Positions 23,818 through 34,572 of a stretch of 64,000 nt of DNA are shown here, in pieces; the stretch's first letter is position 1; the number at the start of each line of letters is the position of its first letter. The notes beneath the pieces were generated by a model. It did not search any database, was not told where the DNA came from, and saw nothing but the letters and a program-made list of their open reading frames with translations. The position numbers were made by a program, and so were the translations under genes. Source of the DNA: Lepraria neglecta (Eukaryota; Ascomycota; Lecanoromycetes; Lecanorales; Stereocaulaceae); NCBI GenBank assembly GCA_033220425.1, contig CM065646.1, positions 565,501-629,500 of the forward strand, written 5' to 3'.

Positions 23818-24394
23818 TTATCTAAGCATCAGGGACAGCTTCTCCAAGTTAAAGCCGAGCCAATGGTGGCACTTTTGAAACGCAAAGGATGGCTGTAGAT
23901 CAGGGTAGATCAGTTGGCGAAGGTGGATATTTGGGCAGGCACCTGATGCGGTTAGGCCTCCGCTAAATATTCCCTTAGTTTGTCTTAGCTTCATGCACTC
24001 CTCTGACAAAGCATTTAAGCAATTGCATCTCGATCAGTATTTAGAAAATGATAGCAATAGCGGAGACAGAAACGGTTGACAATTGTCGGAGACACCAAAG
24101 ACAGAAGACCCAAACTTCCTCTATCAACTGTTCAGTCTCAGAACGAACCTTGCTCGATTTCTCGCAAAGTCGTGGGTAGGGGAACGCTAAGACAGGGAAC
24201 CTCGCATGAGGCACCAAGAGTCTATACGTTCTCACATAAGCGCCTAAGGGTGAGCAAGCTGCCGTGATACGTATTCCCGGAACCCCTGTGGACCAGCCTG
24301 ACAGCGAATGAGCCTGAAATAGAAACTCTGAGACGCTTATCACCAGGGTAAGACCGCTTTGGAGCATTCTTTGAAGCATCCACAGTGCAATCAA
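23818..24394 (-). pseudogene. Possible DSP-like remnant, copy 2
   Basis: Two adjacent minus-strand frames have the order and spacing of the DSP family in this cluster. One has a helix (TEQLIEEVWVFCLWC) followed by a signature-like position (STVSVSAIAI) without Cys or Arg. The other, after a possible intron, begins at MKLRQTKGIF and ends in PSFAFQKCHHWLGFN, comparable to the C-terminal helix of the intact copy. Stops and frame changes separate them. The call rests on weak by-eye similarity. Confidence 0.28.
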
Positions 24395-24405
24395 AAGCAG
24401 GAGTC

Positions 24406-26386
24406 ATGCATTACCCTGACAAGCTGTCGTGGGTAAATGTGCAGAAGCCTGCAGACATTAAAGATGCCAAGACAGCGAAAATCATCAGAAGCCACGCCCA
24501 ACGCGAGGTCCGGCGTAGGGAACGCCAGACAAAGCCTAAAACCCTAACCAAAAGGAGCCAAAACTCGGGAGCCTTGCGTCAGGACGTCGCAAGTGGGGAG
24601 CCAAATAACCAAGTCGTGCCGGATGATGAAGACGCTAAGGTACCTTACTCAGCTCGTGGTTGATAGGGAGGGTTATGCTGATCTTCGCAGAGGTGTGAAG
24701 AGCTCAGTATACTGCCTGAGGTAGCAGAGATATCGCAGGGGGAGTTTGCGCTCGCATTGTCTAGCTCAAATCCATTCACTAAGGCGCCCTCACCACAATC
24801 GCTATGCTTTCATCAGATCTATCGCTACATGAGCATTTGTATGTATCTATCACCTTTGTCCTTCACTGCCTGATCGCTGCAATCTCAGCTCGCCCGCGTC
24901 TCATAATTTCGAGCCTCTTTCATAAGCCAATAACCGGGAAATTTCCCAGCTAAATTGCGAACCTGGCCAAAGCTGACGCTTTTAGGGCATGGTGAACAAG
25001 CATCTCGTGTATGTGGCGGCCGTCCCGACGATAAATGGAAAATATGGATCCCCACGATAACCACTGAGGAGGCAATTCTATACGCTCAAGCATTCTATGT
25101 CACTCTGAGTTTCCAAATCTGGAGCCGCCAATCTAATTCTCCCGACGCCTTGGCTCTCAAAGATCAAGCCTTGGCCCTCAAACATCAGACCATTCTACAC
25201 ATCAACCATAACCTCAACAATTCTACTATTGCAGTGAGCGATGCCAATTTGGCATCTGTGGTCACTTTGGCGCTCGCTACACATATTGAGGTCAGTTGAC
25301 CTATTTCTCTCCACACCGCTTTCCATTGAGCTCATGATCATTCAATTGAGGCTGCTGAACCATTTAATTTTGATGGTAGCTGGCCGGCATGATTTTTGCA
25401 TGTCTAGCAACGCGAAGTGGCCATTGATTTTGATGTGCCGGCTATCTACTCTTCCTGATCTAACACTCGACTCAATCTCGACCTGTGCTAATACGTCGTC
25501 AATCATATAGGATCTCGGCATAGACAACTACAAAACGCACATGAATGGCCTACGCAAGATAATAGCTTTAAAAGGAGGATGGGAGGAAGTGCGCTCAAGT
25601 TTGCGCCCAAGTATGCTCGGGGATGTGCTTGCGACGTCAGTAATCAACAAAGCTCACAATCCACTGTGCACAAAGAGGCTACAATATGCTGACTTTCTTT
25701 GCAGGTGCGACTACGTTGGTGCAATCATATTCAAGACGAAGCTTTTATACGTCCCTGCAGATGTACGCCCTGTTCAGGAGCCCCCTCGGCGCTCACCGTC
25801 CATTTCACAAACCTCGCCCCTACTTTCTCCCGGCGAATCCTACCAGCTATCCGAGGGCTCGAGTCTCCTCCAAAACCTGTCTCAACTTCTGACCGAAATG
25901 CAGACCCTCACCTCCCTATTCGAGACCCACCATGGCGACGCCAGTCTACACGACACAGGCATAACAACTGCCCTCACACCGGCCAATGAAAGCTTCTACT
26001 CCGACTACTGCCAGGAAACTTCAATCAACTACCAAATGTATCAATCTCTCTATCTAGCAGGCCTCATATACACCCGCGCACTTTCTCGCGACATCCCCTT
26101 CGGCCACCCCACCAACCTGTCAAATATGTTGCTGCTCCGAGAAACACTAGAGCCTACGCTGCTAGTCGGATGGCGCGACCTTCCGGGAGCTCTTCTCTGG
26201 GTGCTTCTGGTTGGGACTGCCGCTGAAAGAGAGGGCGGAGAAGGGAATGCACTTGCGGTCAACCTATCGTCGACTTGCAACTGCATTGGGTTTAGACATT
26301 GGGATACTGTAAGGGAGATTTTGCAAAGGTTCATGGCTATTGAGAAGAAGGTGGATGAGAGGGCGAGTAGGGCAAGCGGTGACTAG
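24406..26386 (+). CDS. Fungal_trans-type transcription regulator without zinc cluster
   Basis: Best model: 24406-24639, 24691-24838, 24950-25290, 25511-25635, 25705-26386; 509 residues. The N-terminus (MHYPDKLSWVNVQKPADIKD then RSHAQREVRRRERQTK) and the helical body with MNGLRKIIALKGGWEE match a fungal regulator-like family (fungal-specific transcription factor domain, DUF3468/Tachykinin-type) that often lacks a Zn2Cys6 finger. The intron at 25636-25704 has an ideal branch and acceptor (TGCTGACTTTCTTTGCAG) but is a multiple of three, so it also reads through. The joins around exon 3 and the 220-nt intron 3 are less sure. It lies inside the DSP-like cluster, so a link in regulation is possible but unproven. 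Confidence 0.65.
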
Positions 26387-27712
26387 AACGGAGCACGTTA
26401 ATTGCGGTTGGTTGGGCACCTTGATACCACTGCTCCTTTGACACATTACATCATGGGCCTACATTATGTTTTAAAAAGTTGGCTTTGTTTAAATAAAGCA
26501 TTGTATGTTAAAATATTCCTGATGTGCTCTATGTGATATCCCTATACTCTAACTAAGTTTCACACTTGCCCCAGGAAAGCACCCGACATCTTCCATTCTC
26601 GAGCTCTACCTTATGTTCTCGGGGATCATTGTGATAGAAAGCTTCGAATCAAGCGCAAATTTGCAATCAATATACGCGAAGACCTCTCGTATTTGAGTTT
26701 CACAACATGTGTTCCTTGATCAACGCCCGAGTGAGAGACAAGAAGAAAGTCTTAGTGACCGGCGACAAGGGCAGCTTAGCTTTGGTTGTCGCTTACAGGG
26801 GTACCTCATGCAATAACAGACCTCAACGGTACACTGACTCTCCGATACTACTAGTCATGAAGCTGTATGGTCCTGGATGCTTTGAAACCTTGATCATCGT
26901 TCAGGAACAGGCACCTTGGGCGAGACTTAGTCGACACCATTCCAATCAGCTGGACCAGGGGGCGAGTGGGGCTTCGAGACTCCTTCACCAGGAGGAAAAA
27001 GACACCAAAGCCCACCGAATTCTCCACTATGAGGAGACATAATCAAAACTGAAAGGCATTCGAGAGGTTTGATCAACAATTCTTTTCTCCGAGTTCTCTT
27101 TCCCCGCTAGGTACTCAAGGCGAATAGTCTAGCGAATTGAACGCACTTCGAATAGCAAACACATTCCTCCTATCTCCTGACTTGGTACCACGACGTTCCA
27201 CTGCTCCTGAGATATGTCTTTTGGCACGAATCCCACTCTCGGATAGCTTCATGTCCCCCATTTTCTGCTCCAATATAATCCGTTGCCCGTCAATCCCACT
27301 TCTGGCTCGTGTCCCCACGCAATAGTTCTGCTCTCGGACAGCTTTTTGTACCATCTTGCTCACTCATAAGTCTTCTCCTCTGGCTCTATTTCCTTATTGG
27401 GAATAGTAATCTAGACGCTAGAATCTGCAGGTGGAAAACAAGTGCTTAGGGTTCCGATACACACGAAAGGCACTCGATTGCTGCTTCAGGCAAGGAAAGC
27501 CGAAAGTCAGGCATGGATAAGATACGTCAAGCACGCTAGTGCACATGCCCGAAGTAAGCCCCGCTGTGATACCGGGTTCGCATAATGGTTGAGCATGATT
27601 TGGCTCCGATCTAATCTAATAGTGCTACTCTGTTAAGCCTGTTGTCCCGCATCAACATGTTGAGAGCCTCGCGGTGCCCTAAAATTTCCCAGTCGCCATC
27701 ATCAGATGGATC
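26387..27712. other. Intergenic inside the DSP-like cluster
   Basis: No supported gene. The minus frame 27363-27115 is charged and begins MSKMVQKAVREQ, resembling words just downstream of copy 6 (MSKMVRKHQ, about 31,230). It may be a displaced tail of copy 3 but cannot be joined. Confidence 0.4.
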
Positions 27713-28336
27713 TTATCCCCTGAACTGATTGCTGCTTGCGAAAAGAGCTTCGAATCAACAATTCTCCCACTATTCCAGGTGCGACTTCAACGGGCGATTA
27801 ATGTTTTCCGCATGGTGTCTCATTCTTCCGTCTAGAATGGATTTTAAAGCCTTGTCTCGCCCACAGCCGAAAAGTTTCATGACTAGTGAACAGTCCATAG
27901 CGTTAGCCCATGTCCGCAGTTCTAATAGTGAAAGTAAAATCTTATGGTAAGCCATGGCAAAGGCTGATAGAACGTTGTGGTCATTACCGCACACAAGCAC
28001 ACGCTCTCGCTTGTTCACTCGTCATTAAGTGAAAGAGCACATAGCTTCGGATTCCATGAGTATGCTATAATTGACTGGTTCGGCAACGAACGTGCGCTCG
28101 ATATCAAGGTCATATCCATCGTTTATCGGAGTCCGAACTAGTCTCATCCCTTGAGGTTCTGAATCCGCGACATGGATTATGTAAGAGATGTGCTTTGTGC
28201 GGATTGTGGCGGCATCGACGGGCGAAAACGCATCTCCACTACGAAAAAATATCAGCGACTATCCCGCTGAAGTATGTAGGGGTCTGCTCCTTACTATCCG
28301 AGGAAGACACTAGGGGGGCAACTCATCTATGTACAT
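27713..28336 (-). pseudogene. DSP-like pseudophosphatase relative, copy 3 (broken)
   Basis: Minus strand from an ATG at 28336 (MYIDEL). After a short intron the frame reads SLIFFRSGDAFSP, then TKHISYIIHVADSEPQG and LVRTPINDGYDLDIERTF, which follow the DSP order of strand, loop and acidic segment. The signature region is VLVCGNDHNVLSAF: the catalytic Cys position is Gly, the Arg position Leu. After the conserved intron the last exon has VMKLFGCGRDKALKSI. Stops interrupt it: one in exon 1, a double stop (TAA TGA) before the signature, and TAG and TGA codons in the final block (HLE-stop-WENC-stop-FEAL), which otherwise aligns with QLAVWEECQYEVF of copy 4. Confidence 0.55.
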
Positions 28337-28570
28337 GGCGAGTGGGACTTTGCGTACGAATTTTGGCAGTTTTGCAAGGCGAAGGCATTCAGTACAGTGC
28401 AGTAGTGCCAAGACAGGATATTTGGTGGTGCGTGTTGCAAGGCAATATGCTCAATTGACTGAAAGTGCCAGAGGATCTGAAAAGACAGAGACTGAAGACA
28501 TTTTTGTAGATGACAGCGAAAGAGAGCTCTCGGTCTATTTGTTAGCAAACAGTTTAATTCTGGCCCGAAA

Positions 28571-29432
28571 ATGGACGAGATCATACCCAACCTTTACTAT
28601 GGGAAGTGAGTATCCGTGTCATCTCTATCCCATCTGATGCACTGACGAGTTTGTTGTAGTTGGGAAGCAGCTTGCGATTATAATACCCTCTGGGCTAGGA
28701 GGTTTGGTTGCGTATTCTCCGTTCTTGATATGGATGAATCCAATGTCGATGCACACATATACGATGGTTATAAAGCGTATGGGATGGAGCAATGGGTATG
28801 GTACAAACCTAACAATGATGGAGATGCTCTCAGCATGCTAGAAGATCCTGTGTAGACATTGAAAAGAGGCTGATAAGGGCCGAGCGTGTCTTAATTCATG
28901 GACGGGAAAGCAGGATGCTAAGCGAATTCTTTCTCGTTGCGTTTGGTAAGTGGAACAATTCCAAGACAAACTTCAAAGTGCAGAGGGCTAATGAAGGCCA
29001 TGCTTGCAGTTATGAAATTCTACAGGTACAAACACGTCAACGCATTCCACATCGTGCTTCAGAAGAAGTCCACCGACCTCAGCTACATAATATACTACGA
29101 TCAACTCGCAGTGTGGGAAGAATGCCAATACGAAGTGTTTGAAAAAACGGCCTAAAAAAACGTATACAGATTGGCTAGAGGCGTCACAACTGTCACATGA
29201 GAGAGAAATAGATGGTCATGACTCCGCGAGACGGATACAATACACGGCTTTGGAGGAGAATGCAGGGCCATTGTCTGAAGAGAAGGGGTCGGCAGATAAG
29301 TCTCAGCGTAGTGAGTGGACTAGGGCCATCGATTACGCCAAGGACAGTCAAGAGGGTGAAGGGATGGATAAGCAGAGATCGGAGTTATCTGGTTCCGAGA
29401 GGCGATATTCCGTCGATGAGCGGGTGCGGTGA
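28571..29432 (+). pseudogene. DSP-like pseudophosphatase relative, copy 4 (broken)
   Basis: Exons 28571-28605, 28660-28945, then from 29010. The start MDEIIPNLYYGNW and ARRFGCVFSVLDMDES are clear. A frameshift at about 28,848-28,854 equals a duplicated GT (CCTGTGTAG): dropping two bases joins SMLEDP to VDIEKRLIRAERV and restores the phase of the next intron. The signature region is VLIHGRESRMLS, so the His is kept but the Cys position is Gly and the Arg position Leu. Exon 3 has VMKFYRYKHVNAF and QLAVWEECQYEVF. A second one-base shift at an A6 run (about 29,145) separates the TAA at 29153 from a frame (RPKKTYTDWLEAS, to 29432) that matches the tail of copy 6. Intron positions and phases equal those of copy 6. 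Confidence 0.65.
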
Positions 29433-30138
29433 TTGGGGCTAGGATAATGTTGCGTCTACATCAATACGAGGGATCGTATGGATCGTTGCTCTTGCGTTTG
29501 CATCAGTCAATAGGTTTCGAGATATGCTCCCTCTGCACTTACACTTAGCTCGTATGCAATCATCCATCACCTAGAAGCTTTTATTATTCCCGGCACGAGA
29601 GACGGTACTTCGAAGTCTGGCAGTGAGTTAGTTGTACTAGGTCGCCATAGCGGCGGCATAAAGCAACGAAAGTGAGGTTTTTTCCTCTCAAGCTAAGGCT
29701 CGTGACTAGTGTCGTACGTAACCCGAGTGCCCTTATATAGCGTATAACTCCCTCTTTGCATGATCCAGACCGTAAGTCCATCTATCGGTGATTATCTCGG
29801 ATGATATTTATTCGCACGATTCGCACGCAAGGTTCCTTGTTTCCTTCCTCGGGATGAGGTTTTCGGAATGCTGCATTGGAATGGTTTCATCTGCTGCTAC
29901 GCCTCTTGGATCATATCCCGCCGTTCGGCATGCGACATCTTCGAAAATTAGTGAATACGACTTCAGGGTCTGTGTTCCTGATTCGGAAATATTTCACGTG
30001 AAAATTCTTGGAGAGACATGGAATTGCTCGTTGTCGTTGTTGTATGGTTGGACTCCTTGGAGACCTCTTCAGCGGCCTCTTGCGTCTTTTTTTGCATCCA
30101 ATGAAAACAACATGGATTGATGTTTTCAAGAAAAAGCC

Positions 30139-30375
30139 GTGCACATCGGTGTACATCTGCCTTGGAAGCTGGGCAAGATAGTCCACGCAGATTGCAGGGA
30201 TGATTCTGCTGGTGGCCAGGAAATGGTATTCGTTGAGAGCCGCTTGTCAGCACGAATTATACCAGTGTCATTGGACAACTTATCCCCAACTGAAGCATCG
30301 AAAAAGTGGATTGTCGATCAAGCGCAGAAGATAGCTGTACACATAAAGCACAGAGGCGCAAAATGTTCAAATTAG
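30139..30375 (+). pseudogene. Possible DSP-like fragment, copy 5
   Basis: A plus-strand fragment directly upstream of copy 6. One frame gives a start-like TSVYICLGS. The next frame gives VFVESRLSARIIPVSLDN and a helix (TEASKKWIVDQAQKIAVH), in the order expected before a signature loop. It stops (RGAKCSN then TAG) just where the loop should be. No intact reading frame joins the two parts. Confidence 0.35.
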
Positions 30376-30426
30376 TAGTCCATAAAAGTTTCAGTAATCA
30401 AATTCAACCGCACATTGCACAATCCA

Positions 30427-31116
30427 ATGACAAAGATGGGCGGCGATGAGATATTGTCACGAGTCTGGTTGGGGGAGTAAGTCTTGCCATTATCTGACCT
30501 TTTGAGTAATCATGGAGGACTAACCGATATCTGGCAGCAAATTCGATAACGAAAGTGTCCTCAAGAGGAAGATCAGCACCATCGTCCAAGTCTCTGTGCC
30601 CAACCTGGCAACCCCTGTATGCGCTGCTTTCCAGAAATCAGGCATTGAGCTCGTACGTTTTGGCAAGGGCGACGACGAGCACTCGAACCTGCTGCCTGTT
30701 TTCGGGGAAGTTTGCAACTTCGTGGATAAGAGGTTGAAACAAAAGAAAAGTGTGCTGTTTTGGGAGACAGGGGGCGGCGCGGCCAGCCTGGTTGCTTATG
30801 GTACGTTGCGGAACTATTTGATAGCCATGCAGTTTCATGGCAAATTTGATACTGATCGCGACTTCATTCGTCAGTAATGAGCGTCCACCGCATCGGATAC
30901 CCAGCAGCTCTTAACGTTGTGCGAGAAGAAAGGCCTGGATTCAAGATTAGCGAAGGATACGCCGAGCAGCTGAAGGTGTGGCAGAGATGTGGCTTCAACG
31001 TCTATGAGACGGTCAAAGGTAAAAAAGCGCCCAAGAAATCGTACATTGAGTGGATAGAAAAAGAGTCGGCAGTGAGAGCAACTCCACAGTTAGACCAGTA
31101 CTGTGCTCATTCATAG
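30427..31116 (+). CDS. DSP-fold pseudophosphatase, copy 6 (intact)
   Basis: Exons 30427-30476, 30538-30800, 30875-31116; 184 residues, frame clean throughout. The N-terminus (GGDEILSRVWLGDKFDN) is the usual lead strand of atypical dual-specificity phosphatases, followed by TIVQVSVPNL, an acidic loop (GKGDDEHSNLLP) and the helix FGEVCNFVDKRLKQ. The signature loop, residues 89-100, reads VLFWETGGGAAS where active enzymes have VxVHCxxGxSRS: the Cys position is Glu93 and the Arg position Ala99. AALNVVREERPGF and YAEQLKVWQRCGFNVYE complete the fold. It should be unable to hydrolyse phosphoester by the Cys mechanism; a binding or scaffold role is inferred. No signal peptide or membrane segment. Intron 2 (GTACGT..CGTCAG, 74 nt) is supported by the same site in copy 4. 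Confidence 0.75.
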
Positions 31117-31508
31117 AACGAAATCCGCGATGGAATGAATTGGAAGAGCCGAGAGATTCAACGGACCGGCAGACGGCAGGTTTTAGGCAGTTGGGTTCAA
31201 GGATGAAGGAGTCTTGGCGCTCATGCATGAGTAAAATGGTCAGAAAACACCAAAGAAAGGATTAGAATCGCATGGAAAGGCAAACACAGGTCCTCTTCAA
31301 GTCAAACCCTCAGATAACCTGTTGATTCAGACTTCATAATCGATCTCTTTTTCCACTTCAACTTCTTCAATTGGCACAATAAAAGCCCAATCTCGCTCTA
31401 CTCTCCCGCTAGCCCCCTAAACCCAGCTCTACTCCAAATCCCAAAAACAATACTGCTAGTCAAAGTCCAGGTGAACCTCATCATAGCAAATATAAAATCG
31501 ATCACGTT
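31117..31508. other. Intergenic, no supported gene
   Basis: 3' flank of DSP-like copy 6 (a second frame runs to 31265 without motif) and the region before a weak minus-strand membrane-protein model. Confidence 0.45.
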
Positions 31509-32046
31509 CTAGTGGCCATCACCGAGCCCAAAAAAGGCGTAGCACAGTCCAAGACGGAAGCCCAGTCCCGCAAAAGCACCTTCTCGGCAGGCGTTCCGCA
31601 AGCAGTTGTGTTCTCCAAAAGTAGCGAGTAGTAGAATAAGCGTTAGAGGGAGTAAGCCCCAGGTGCTGTAGAGTAGACCATGCAACAGAATGCCTGAGGC
31701 TTCCATTTTCGAGTTGGGAGCTCTCAAGTTTTGCAACTGCTAGGAGCGGATCGCTGTAAAGAGCAGTTAGTATCAAGGTGCAGATGAGTAGGCCGCCGAA
31801 GGCCCATGGTCGCACTGCGGCACTGTGAAGATCGGTGGTGGGGTCTCGTCTCTTGGTAGGATTGTCCGTTTCGATGGGTTGGCGTGGGAGCTCTTCGACA
31901 TTTTGACGTTTGGTTGAGTTGATGAAGCAGCAGAGTTGCCATGAAACTGAAGATGAAGTTGGAAGAAAAGGTTTGTTAAGTTGGCTTTGGTGTAAATCGT
32001 CTTCTGAAAATGCGGTTGATGGTAGGAAAGAAGGGCAAATGTTCAA
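31509..32046 (-). CDS. Possible small membrane protein (uncertain)
   Basis: Minus-strand frames with two hydrophobic stretches, WAFGGLLICTLILTALY and WGLLPLTLILLLATF, lie in different frames. A textbook branch and acceptor (TACTAACTGCTCTTTACAG) within the first stretch shows that splicing is likely, but I could not assemble a single clean product. No family recognised. Confidence 0.25.
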
Positions 32047-32258
32047 GATGTCGCCAATTTTGAAATATCAAAAACCATGTGAAAGCAGACACATCCAAAG
32101 ACTATGAGACATTGACGGAGTATATCCAGATATTTGAGAGCCCAAATGCGCACAATATATAAGGTAGCCACACGCCACGCTATGTTCGCTCTGACATATG
32201 CAAAATTGACCAAAATATAGACAAGGAAAACCATATATCCAAGAAGTAAATTGGAGTA

Positions 32259-33784
32259 TTAGATCATGTTCATGGCATCATACGCCACATCCACAGCATG
32301 TTCTTCGTCTTCCCTCTCGTTCCTTCTCTCTTTAGTCTCAACGGTATCGTGGGACCATTTGATAGCCGGCAACGGGCCATGTTCCTCGTCCGTCAGCAAT
32401 TCGAGTTTCCTCCTCTCAATGACCTCGGCCAGATTCCATCGTGCCACAAGCCTTTTCTTGCGTTCCGCAAACTCTTGCTGTAGTTGTCGCTCCTCCTCTC
32501 GGAATTTTGTATCTAGCTCCTCGTTCTGGTGCTCGAAATCTGACTCCAGAGCTTCAAGTTCCGCTTCCTGCTTTGCCATTATGCGCTCGGTCTGTTTGCC
32601 CTGTTTTTCCCGCAGTACGTTGATGCGCGAGGCGTGGAGATTATCCATGCCATTGCGTATGTGGTACTGTTGCTCCAGTTGCCGGTAGTCGCTCTTTGTG
32701 ACCACCCGGTCAGGCATCCCTTGGACTGTGGACCGTGGATTGCAGTATGCTTGCATATGCCTCAGCCGTGTATCGCAAGCCTGGCGCTCCAGCTCTAGCG
32801 TGCGATTGAGGTCCACTTCGGCGCTCAAGTGTCTGTGTTCGAGGGAGGCTAGGGCTTCAGCATGACGGATATATATATCTTTCTGCCGTTCATGGTAGTC
32901 GGAGAGGGCGTCTCGTTTGTGTTGTATTTCCCTTGTGCGCATAAGGCGGTTTTGGGAGGCTTCGAAGCTGATGAAGCGGAGCTGTTCTTGGAGCTGGGTA
33001 GTGCGGAGTTTCTTGAGGACAGGGTTAGACATACTGCGCCGGCGAGCAGTGATGATCCCGAGGGTCTCCTGCTCTGGCGGTGGAGGAGGTGGATCTGATG
33101 GAGGAGGCCGAGGGGGGGAGGAGCGTGGTACTCGATCGACCTGACTTGTTTCCGAGGCGTTATTAAAGTATGCGTTTGATCTGTTGTGACGGCGTGAGGT
33201 TGAGGGTTAGATATCGTAGGAATTTGATCTGCTGTCATCGGACGAGGCTGCATGCCTGGCCTGACCACTGACCGAAGCATTGATGATGCCCGTGGCGGTA
33301 TAACTGGGACATCTGCGCCGAGAGTCTTCCGTCTGTGTAGTCTTGACATCCTCCAAAAGCTTTCCCTAACCTTCACATAGTTTGATTTTCTGGATGATGC
33401 CGAACTTAGCGAGGCAGATGTTATAGATGTCGCAGCCAGTGATGGCGTCTTCCTGTGTCTCTGCTGCTCCATGGAACTGTCGGTCGAAGCGGTGTGAATC
33501 GACTGGGAAGCTCTCGAAGGGGGATGCGCTGGAGGCTCCATAGGCGCAGAGTCAATATTGAGCGTGCTGACATTGCTCGTGACTAGGTCGAGAGTAGTCT
33601 TAGGGTCCTGGGGGATATTGATGCCCAGCTCAAGCGCCGTTTGTAGAAAGTGCTGGTCCACCTCCTCTTCCGTCTGCTCGAATCGTAATACCATTATTCG
33701 GTATGTATCGTCGTCATTCGGCTTTGAAGAAGAATGCTGCACTTGCTGCATATCGGGAGTTGACCGGTTGCTCGAGGCGGCCAT
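32259..33784 (-). CDS. Coiled-coil protein of unknown function
   Basis: Exons 33784-33273 and 33180-32259 (477 residues). The 92-nt intron (GTCAGT..CACAACAG) is needed to bring the Pro-rich linker (SSPPRPPPSDPPPPPP) and the C-terminal half into frame. Residues 1-170 are Ser/Thr-rich and probably disordered. From about residue 225 the protein is a long, highly charged helix (LRTTQLQEQLRFISFEASQ; MAKQEAELEALESDFEHQ; QLQQEFAERKKRLVARWN), a predicted coiled coil to near the end. It resembles uncharacterised fungal proteins of this build. No membrane segment or enzyme motif. Confidence 0.75.
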
Positions 33785-33905
33785 CGGGAAGGAACTTTGA
33801 CCAGGCTGCTGCAGGCTAAACGGCGAGGTGCATGTTGAAATCCCGAAAGCGGTGACCTAGACGATTACATTCTCCAAGACTCGAGCGCAATTGCGAGTGG
33901 TGCTC

Positions 33906-34388
33906 TTATGGGCAGCATAGCAGTTGAATTTTGCGTTTGATAGGTGCGACAATGCGGCACAGCATCTCCACGATATCATTCGCCAAATCTCGGATCTCGG
34001 ATGTGATAGCGATAACATCTTGGGCCAAAATGTAGAAGTTACTCTCTTCAGCATGCTTGCCTGGAAGTTGCAACAGGACTTGTTTCACGTTGAATAATGA
34101 ATTACAACCAGAAGGCAGAGGAAGAGGAATCGTCGTGAAGGATTTGTCGCGGAAGGACTGTGGTCTCAATTGATTATCTGACACGTTAATGCAATCTGCT
34201 TCTCCTATTAGACCTTGCGTCAAGAAAGGTCCTATGAAGTATGAGATGTAGTACGCATGGATGGGAGGCGGAAGAGGCCTCTCTTTTGGTTTCCATCTTG
34301 CTAAGGGCCGAAAATAAAGAGGTGAAGTCCCGGCGGCCTTGAATCGCACGATAATTTGACAAAAATCACCATCAATACACCTTTCCAT
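33906..34388 (-). CDS. Possible hypothetical protein (uncertain)
   Basis: A 160-codon frame between two divergent genes. The first half is Pro-rich (KERPLPPPIHAYY), the second amphipathic helical (ILAQDVIAITSEIRDLANDI). No family, no signal peptide, no splice signal. Its ATG is 184 bp from the divergent plus-strand gene at 34573. Supported only by length and composition. Confidence 0.27.
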   Translation of the reverse strand: MERCIDGDFCQIIVRFKAAGTSPLYFRPLARWKPKERPLPPPIHAYYISYFIGPFLTQGLIGEADCINVSDNQLRPQSFRDKSFTTIPLPLPSGCNSLFNVKQVLLQLPGKHAEESNFYILAQDVIAITSEIRDLANDIVEMLCRIVAPIKRKIQLLCCP

Positions 34389-34572
34389 GTTTCACTGCAT
34401 TCCGATCCATATGTCAGAAGAATTAACCACTGCCATCTGCCTTGCATCAGACCCTCGCCTACTTTACGAATTCTATCAGGTGTTCGACCAACGAGCTCAT
34501 ATTTCTTCATCCGGAAATTACAGCTTGAGAGCTCTAGAAAGCTCTTAATCACTGTCGATCCCCCAGAACACA

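Noticed and set aside
28300-28400. Plus-strand frame with YVHGEWDFAYEFW as another DSP signature
   Set aside because: It overlaps the start of DSP-like copy 3 on the other strand and has no core before it.
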